DNA from: Neoscytalidium dimidiatum
Taxonomy: Eukaryota; Ascomycota; Dothideomycetes; Botryosphaeriales; Botryosphaeriaceae
Assembly: GCA_037367355.1 (NCBI GenBank)
Contig: CM074700.1
Location: 248,001 to 312,000 of the forward strand
Length of the DNA stretch: 64,000 nucleotides
Direction of reading: 5' to 3'
The notes under the pieces were generated by a model. The model was not told the DNA's origin. It was given only the letters and a program-made list of their open reading frames with translations, and ran no database searches. The translations under genes and the position numbers were made by a program. How positions within the stretch are numbered: the stretch's first letter is position 1; each line of letters starts with the position of its first letter. Shown here one piece after another: positions 58,313 through 64,000 of this stretch.

Positions 58313-58654
58313 CGGTGGTTTCGGATCTTTCACTGTGCCTCTGTGTTCCTTGAATGTTCTATTCCTATCATTTGTTTGGCATTTTCTTTTCCAATGTCAT
58401 TCTCATTTCTATTCTGTGCTTAAGTGAATAGCTGTTCTTTCACCGGGGAGGAACTTCAGACCCCAGGAATCCCCTCTTCTGTAAATAGAAAGAATTCGAT
58501 AAGTAGGTAGAGGCTACGGTAATAGATACTCAGTATCAAACGATATGACCTCTGATTGGATTATGTAATTTGAAACAGTGGTGGTCTGGAGAGAAGAACT
58601 CGAAATGGATTGAGAAATTCTGATTCAGGCTACACAGAAAATCTCACGGCATAG

Positions 58655-59219
58655 AATGGTACATACATTCTGCAACTTGCAGGAGCGCTGCAACCCAAAG
58701 TAGGAGGACCAGCTGCAGATTCGCCATTTCCATTCAATTTGACTAGTAAGACTCCTCTACTGAATAAGGAAATGTAACGCTGGCATACGTGTACACTCAT
58801 CCTGCTTCTACAACTTTCGAAGCTGGACTGCAGTCGGCGAGCGCGGGTCAAATAGCCCTTGTAGGTGTTCTTTGCTAGAAAATTGGGTTATTTTCCCGAC
58901 AGAACAAGTGTGCGATGATGATTGACGGTGTGCCCGAAACAAAAATTCGTTATTGAAAAAAGGCGGGGAAGACTACAATGCTACTAACCCGCCTATAGGA
59001 CGCTGCGGAGCTTAGTAATACCGCCAAGCCGTTTCTCAGCTACTTGAAATTCTTCAGAACAACATCATGTTCGAATATAAAGAAGAGACTACATTGGCCA
59101 GCATGCTCAAAATGCTGCCGTCGTGGATTGAACCGACGGGACTGCCCACGCCGGATGTCACCCATGATGAGCTATCTCTCAGAGAGCGGAGGCACGATTT
59201 CTTTGAGGATAGTCCTTGA
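58655..59219 (+). CDS. Possible 3' exons of an unrecognised gene or relic
   Basis: Three exon-like blocks join in frame: 58655-58745 (donor GTAAGA), a 27-base block 58834-58860 (between CTGCAG and GTAGGT), and 59029-59219 ending in TGA. The last intron has a perfect CTACTAAC branch site at 58981-58988. The last block encodes a coherent acidic/hydrophobic sequence (LLEILQNNIMFEYKEETT through RRHDFFEDSP). No start codon or upstream exons were found, so this may be a gene remnant. No family was recognised. Confidence 0.3.
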
Positions 59220-59702
59220 CTTCGACTTCAACTCCAATAACATGAACTGAAAGAACCGAGCAATGATATCTCTGAGAGGGAAATGTTATATTTACATAAT
59301 AAAAGATGTTGGTGAGAGGCTATTGAGGTCATCTCCGTCACGTCCTTTTGTGTAGGCTTTTACCATTACGATCTCTTGCATAAGTAATGCAGATACTTGT
59401 GTCAGGTAAATCTGCTGCCATGGGGAAAAGGGTGGATCTATCTCTTCTTGGATGAGCTCAAATTTCTTTGATAAGCAAGTCTTCTTGCAGGAATACCAGA
59501 TTCCAATAAGTTCCCCGTCACGCCTCTCTGAAATGAATGGTATCTTGCCCATAAAAAAAAAAAAAAAAAAGCTTCATGCCTTCAATGAAAGCGTCCCTCG
59601 TATCTCCGAAGTGAAAGCGGCACTTCTGAGTTCAGCAGCCCTTTGAACACCGAACCACCCTTCGGGAAGCTCATCACACCCAACCCTCCTCCCTCGCCCT
59701 CC
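59220..59702. other. Spacer with poly-A tract
   Basis: An 18-base A run lies at 59553-59570. An 86-codon minus-strand ORF (59292-59552) ends at the A run and shows no domain. I see nothing else. Confidence 0.55.
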
Positions 59703-60940
59703 TCACCGTCTCCCCACCACCCCGACCGCCCCCATCCCCCCGTGCGCGACGCCCACCCCCACCACGACCGCAACCGCGTACTCCACCCTCACACTATCAA
59801 TCACCTCCGCGATCGCCAGCACGACGACCAACGACGCCACCACCGTCGGGAACAGGAACAGCCGATCCCGCCGCAGCCGCTCGACCACGACCACGCCCTC
59901 GTCCTCGAAACGCACCTTCTTCGCCGCGCGCTGCGGCGACATCGAGTCCGTGCGGCGCAGGATGCTCGGGGGCCGGCGCTCGGGCGCGCGTGAGGACGCC
60001 GACGAAGACGACGACGTGATGCTGCGGCCGCGCGGCCGCTCGCACAGGAAAGGCGAAGGCTCCTCGCGGATCGGCGACATGACGCCCGTTTCGACGAGGA
60101 AGGCGTAGTCGCGGCGCTTGAGGACGGGCTTCTGCGGCGCGGGTCTGGGTTTGCCGCGCGGGGCCGCGTGCACGGGGTGGCTGCCGAGCGGGGAGAGGCG
60201 GGTGGGCGCGGCGGAGATGGGGGAGGGCCGGTGGTAGCGCGATGGGTGGGAGAAGGAGCGGGTTGGTTGGTAGGTGGAGAGGGAGGGGCGAGTGGGCGTG
60301 GTGGTGTGGTCGGCGCTGAGGGTGCGCCGGTGGGATGGAGGCCGTGGGAACGAGGCGTGCGTGAGGAGGGTCGAGGTTGAGGTCAAGCGTGGGAGGTGCA
60401 TGTTGTCGAGGCTGAAGGGCTCGTAGGCAGAGTTCCGCCGGCGGTGGGGGTGGTTGGTGTTCTTGGACGGGAGGGGTGGGAGGTGCGTAAGGACGGTTGC
60501 TGGAATGTGGGATCAGTTATGATGCATTTTTTTTTTGGGGGGGATATGTGAGAAATCTTACTGCCTAATGAAGCGGCGGACTGTGCGCTTCGGATTTCTG
60601 GCTTGGCTTCTTGAGTGTTTGTTCGAACTCGTGTCACTTCGTGGACGGCGGGGCGTGATCGTGGGACCTCATGATATGGCGGTGGTGGTGTGATTTCCAC
60701 TTCGGTGACCATCTGCTCTGAGGTGTTCTTCTGTTCGGCTGTACTCATCCAATTTAATGAGTCACTGCCGGTGCAATATGTTGGCGCTCCATGATGTTGT
60801 AGGGATCTTGAAGTGATGGAGATGTCGTACGAGGCCGGGTTCTGCGACTTGAGGATCTTCCGGAAGAGCCGGATATCTCTGATGTGGCGCGGAAAGCCAT
60901 CATTCGATGGATGTCGTGATGTTCGCATCTCTCTTCTCAT
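59703..60940 (-). CDS. Unrecognised membrane protein with PPxY and KVRF motifs
   Basis: Minus-strand exons are 60940-60562 and 60499-59703 (62-bp intron GTAAGA..TTCCAG), giving 391 residues. The protein could instead begin at Met65 (60748, MSTAEQKNTSEQ). A PPPPYHEVP stretch (residues 85-93 of the longer form) carries a PPxY motif, the ligand of Rsp5/Nedd4 WW domains. The middle is Ser/Pro/Arg-rich and disordered. Near residues 310-327 PPSILRR..S and KKVRFEDE occur; KVRF fits the RVxF docking motif of protein phosphatase 1. Two hydrophobic segments (about 340-359 and 366-387) end the protein, so it is probably tail-anchored. No family was recognised. The motifs are short, so partner binding is inference. 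Confidence 0.7.
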
Positions 60941-61838
60941 TCTTACTAAGGTTGGTTGTGATAGTTGTAGAAGTCAGGACCCGGTGGAGGTATCGAAGCG
61001 GATGTGAACGGCTTTTTCCCTGGGCGCTTGGATGGGGTATTTTAGATGTCGCAGATCATAGAGGTTCCGGAAGGGCGGGAATGGGCTAAGGACAATTGGC
61101 CCCATCAGTGTGGGTTTCAGTGGTGCTTTGGCCCTGAGACTCGTATGAAGAAACGCTTGACGCTCGTGTGTCGCGAACCGCAGGGTCTGACGTACGCTGG
61201 GTTTCAGAAACGCTGGCGCGTACGCGTGGGACAAAGCTCCTCCTTGAGCCTCATTACCTCTCGCACATAGACTCCGTCGGTCATTCGCAGCCGTGAACGG
61301 CCGGAAGACGGTTCAAGGCGCCGTAGAGATTTTGACTTCGCTAATAATAATATGAGCGCTTTTGCATGTTTGGCAACCATGTCAAAGTTATCCGGAAATT
61401 TTAGCATCAAAACCCAAATATTGAAGCAATCCAGCCCAGTGAGCAAAATGAGTAGCGTAGGGTCTACGTGAAGTGTGACAGTGGTCCGGATAAAGAAGAG
61501 ATGTGTGTGCAGGTGCTGGTTTGAGACCACGGAACCCCCGGGAGGACCGACCGCCCTATCTATCCACAGATTTAAGTTAACGATCGCTTTCCCGGCACTA
61601 CGGATCAACGTCATATGTAGATTAAATGCGTGCGTCGAGATTGGGAATGAAAATACTACCTTCGGAATGCTGATTGGCGAAAGCCATCTGACCCGAGCAC
61701 ACCACACCACACTGCAAGCCTCATTCACAAATGATTTTCTGTACGGGAGCTTTAGATCCGAATGATGCACATCATTGACTAACCCCGCCAAAATCTTCAG
61801 CTGTGGAAAAATTCAAGTCTTAAAGATGAAAATGATTA
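60941..61838. other. Spacer upstream of the PPxY gene
   Basis: Contains the promoter of the minus-strand gene. A 195-codon minus-strand ORF (61204-61791) has no domain, signal peptide or coherent neighbour and is not called as a gene. Confidence 0.5.
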
Positions 61839-63141
61839 ATGTCCAGGAAAAATGGGAAGGATAGCGTTGAGAATGCATCCATTCTCTTCGGTATTTTCAA
61901 CGAACCTATCATACTCAATGATTTCCTAGTCATTGTAAGTATCGGGCATTTCCAGATTCGCGTCGCTTGTCTTCGGTCGAGGCAAGCGCCACAAAGAGTC
62001 ATAAATAACAGAATGACCCTCTCCTTTCTCCAACTTAATTCAGCTCCGAGTTTGTTCTTACTCTTGACTACCACAGGCAGATCCTGGGTCTAGTGCAGCT
62101 GTGCCATGTCAGAAGCGTCCATGCTTAGCTGTATGATCCGACATTGCTCTACCATTGACTCCAGAAACATCTATTTGTTAGCAGTCCTGCAAACATTATA
62201 TACTAGTGGAATGCCGACATCTGCGTTGTATCGGAAGAGCAGCTTGACAGATTCTAAGCTGCCGCTCCCAGTCGCCCTTTAGAATGCTGCCTTATTAATG
62301 CCAAATCAGACAGGTAAGTTCATTTCAGCTCCATTTTCAAGAGACGCTGGATAATGGATGGATCTTTGCTGATCGCAGAAAAAATGCTGTTGTTCTTGTT
62401 TCCAACGGGTAGAATCCCCCTTTAGTAACGACAACGCAATTGGAATCGGAATCTACGTAAAAAAGGAATTCGAGTATTCTTGCTCTATGACAATGCTCAA
62501 TATATATGGAGTATTCAAAGGAGTTGATGCAAAGGTGCTGATACTATGGAACAAACGACTCCTCATGAGTATTGTTGTTTTTTAGGATAGCTTTCGCAAC
62601 ATAGTTGTCTCCCACCTTAACATCAGCTTTGAAAAGGTCATGTAAATTGACTCTTGACAGTTATTTTTGCTTAGATGGAAGTAGACTATAGATCTGTTCA
62701 CTGTTTAAGCAAAGCTTTTGGCCGCAGAGAAAAGGATCTGACGCTGCATTATCGAGCTGACATGCCTAAAGTAGTTCCGCTCATTGAAAATGGAACCACA
62801 GAAAATATAATGGCAACAGTAGATTGCGTGAACATTGAGCCTGACATGGAGCTCTAGAGGAAGTATCGGGTATGGGCACTATATGTTGGAGCAAAACCTC
62901 GTATGCACTTGTATTCGTTGTTGTTGTCTGTCTCTGAAGAAAGCGAAGGAGCTAAACTACCCAACTACCCAGCGGCGCCAGCGCCGCGCTAAGCATACCT
63001 GCCATAACACTGTATCTTTATTCGGAAATACAAGGACATGATCTCCATCGGAAGTTATCAACCAGGGATAGAGATCATTGAGAAGTTCTGGCTGACTCGA
63101 GTTTGATCGAGTTTGGATGTGTTCTGTGGAGACCCTGGTAG
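61839..63141 (+). pseudogene. Probable decayed multi-exon gene, family not recognised
   Basis: A plus-strand frame can be followed from ATG at 61839. A 32-codon first exon ends at a perfect GTAAGT (61935). The next block, after CCACAG at 62076, reads ADPGSSAAVPCQKRPCLAV. A later block reads WNADICVVSEEQLDRF and ends at another GTAAGT (62312). Another, after GATCGCAG, reads NAIGIGIYVKKEFEYSC. The longest open part is 62675-62857 (60 codons, from ATG). At least five in-frame stops interrupt the path, among them 62856-62858, and it ends near GTGAGT at 63142. Strong donor sites at the ends of protein-like frames suggest a former gene. The stop count is only about half the chance expectation, so the evidence is moderate. 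Confidence 0.3.
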
Positions 63142-64000
63142 GGTGAGTCTTCAAATAGTCAAAATGCAACATTAATTGTCATGTGGTAGTCCGTATTCAT
63201 GGGATTTTCGTGTTATATTACTCTATGTAGTAGGAGCTGGAAAGCCACAATTTGTGATTCCGTTGGACCAGATGACATTCTAGGCATGTGGCAATAGCAC
63301 TTAAGTCATTGATATCTCGCAGGCAGATATAAAGACTGGCCGGTATACTATCATTTTTGCCTAAGATTTGTGCCCAGTCTTGGGCGACTTGTTATCTTTG
63401 ACAACATCCAACTATTGCCACTCCTACTTTTTCCAAATATTTCTGAAGCCTCGTTTTCTTAAACACTCTTCGATTTGGTATCTACCATTAAAGAGTTAGG
63501 ACAGACATCTTTCCAGTTGTGTTTGAATTCTTGAGTAGCAATAAAGTTCAAGTAATTCCTCATTCGGAGGGCTATTACTTTATTCCGTATCTTGTTGAGT
63601 TCAAGAAAAAAAAATAATATAGCTATCAATCTTGATCATACCCCTTATATTTAGCGGTCATCACACTTGGTAGCTATGCCTCTATCTGCATGTTATTCGC
63701 TGTATCTCGAAGATGAGACAAGAATTTCCACGGGCGTGGAAAAAGACCGGGAGGAGATTCCCGAGGTTATACGAGCAACGCGTGGCCACCCCCTCTCCCA
63801 TGCAAAGTCAGCAGTTGGAACCGACATCTGCTGCTGATATCATTTTGCACTTCACGTTTTGGACTGACTAGTTTCTGCTTACTCATTTGGTACATGAGCC
63901 TCGGCACTAACACTCTTCTAGTCCGTATTCCTGTGCGACATGGCAAGGCAACAGTGAGTTGGTTCTGCTTGTCCTCAAGTGCACTAGAACACTGAACGCG
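63142..64000. other. Right end of the window, no gene supported
   Basis: AT-rich sequence. An ATG at 63676 opens a 53-codon ORF of fairly hydrophilic composition (MPLSACYSLYLEDETRIS...) ending at 63837. It could be a first exon of a gene that continues past the window, but nothing confirms this. Confidence 0.45.

Noticed and set aside
61204..61791. 195-codon minus-strand ORF
   Set aside because: No domain, signal peptide or transmembrane pattern and no splice continuity; its length is within what chance allows in the longest ORFs of a 64-kb window.

Overview
The window is nuclear DNA of a filamentous ascomycete (Pezizomycotina). Protein-coding genes carry short introns (about 50-320 bp) with GT..AG ends and CTGAC/CTAAC-like branch points. 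The recognisable proteins are fungal: a two-LIM-domain protein, INO1, prohibitin PHB1, complex III subunit QCR8, a CFEM membrane protein, a ThrE/PRM10-type membrane protein, a group I G-alpha ending CGLI, a PSD2-type phosphatidylserine decarboxylase and the kinetochore protein DSN1/Mis13. A Dothideomycete is my best guess, but no marker in the window proves it. All gene models were spliced by hand from splice-site consensus and reading-frame continuity. No transcript data or homology search was available.

Layout. 0-8 kb: the 3' part of a LIM-domain gene (+), INO1 (+), and a four-exon gene (+) for an OB-fold-like protein with a zinc-ribbon CxxC..CxxC that resembles the C-terminal part of RPA1. 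9-15 kb: a DUF6594-type membrane protein (-), a decayed gene (-), and a four-exon GFA/CENP-V-like enzyme (-). 16-18 kb: PHB1 (-) and QCR8 (+), head to head, sharing a 342-bp promoter region. 18.6-19.4 kb: a three-exon secreted cysteine-rich protein (-) with the hydrophobin cysteine order C-CC-C-C-CC-C. 19.4-24 kb: no gene seen, but about three diverged ~195-bp tandem repeats. 24-27.3 kb: a 1101-residue CFEM transmembrane protein (-). 30.5-33.4 kb: PRM10-like protein (+). 38.8-40 kb: G-alpha (+), after more than 5 kb without a gene. 43.9-45.2 kb: HAD phosphatase (+). 46.6-50.3 kb: phosphatidylserine decarboxylase with C2, EF-hand and zinc-finger-like modules (+). 51.6-53.8 kb: DSN1 (+). 54.5-57.6 kb: an unrecognised 1057-residue protein with two internal duplications (+). 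57.9-64 kb: a small cysteine-rich ORF (+), pieces of an uncertain multi-exon gene (+), a PPxY/KVRF-containing membrane protein (-) and a second probable decayed gene (+).

Biology. Most of the window is housekeeping and signalling: phospholipid synthesis (INO1, PSD), mitochondrial inner membrane (PHB1, QCR8, which share a promoter region), G-protein signalling, kinetochore and cell-surface proteins. I found no biosynthetic cluster, no intact transposon, no CRISPR array, and no tRNA or rRNA. The least explained items are the RPA1-like OB/zinc-ribbon protein, the hydrophobin-like protein with unusual cysteine spacing, the 1057-residue repeat protein, and the gene relics at 12-14 kb and 61.8-63.2 kb.
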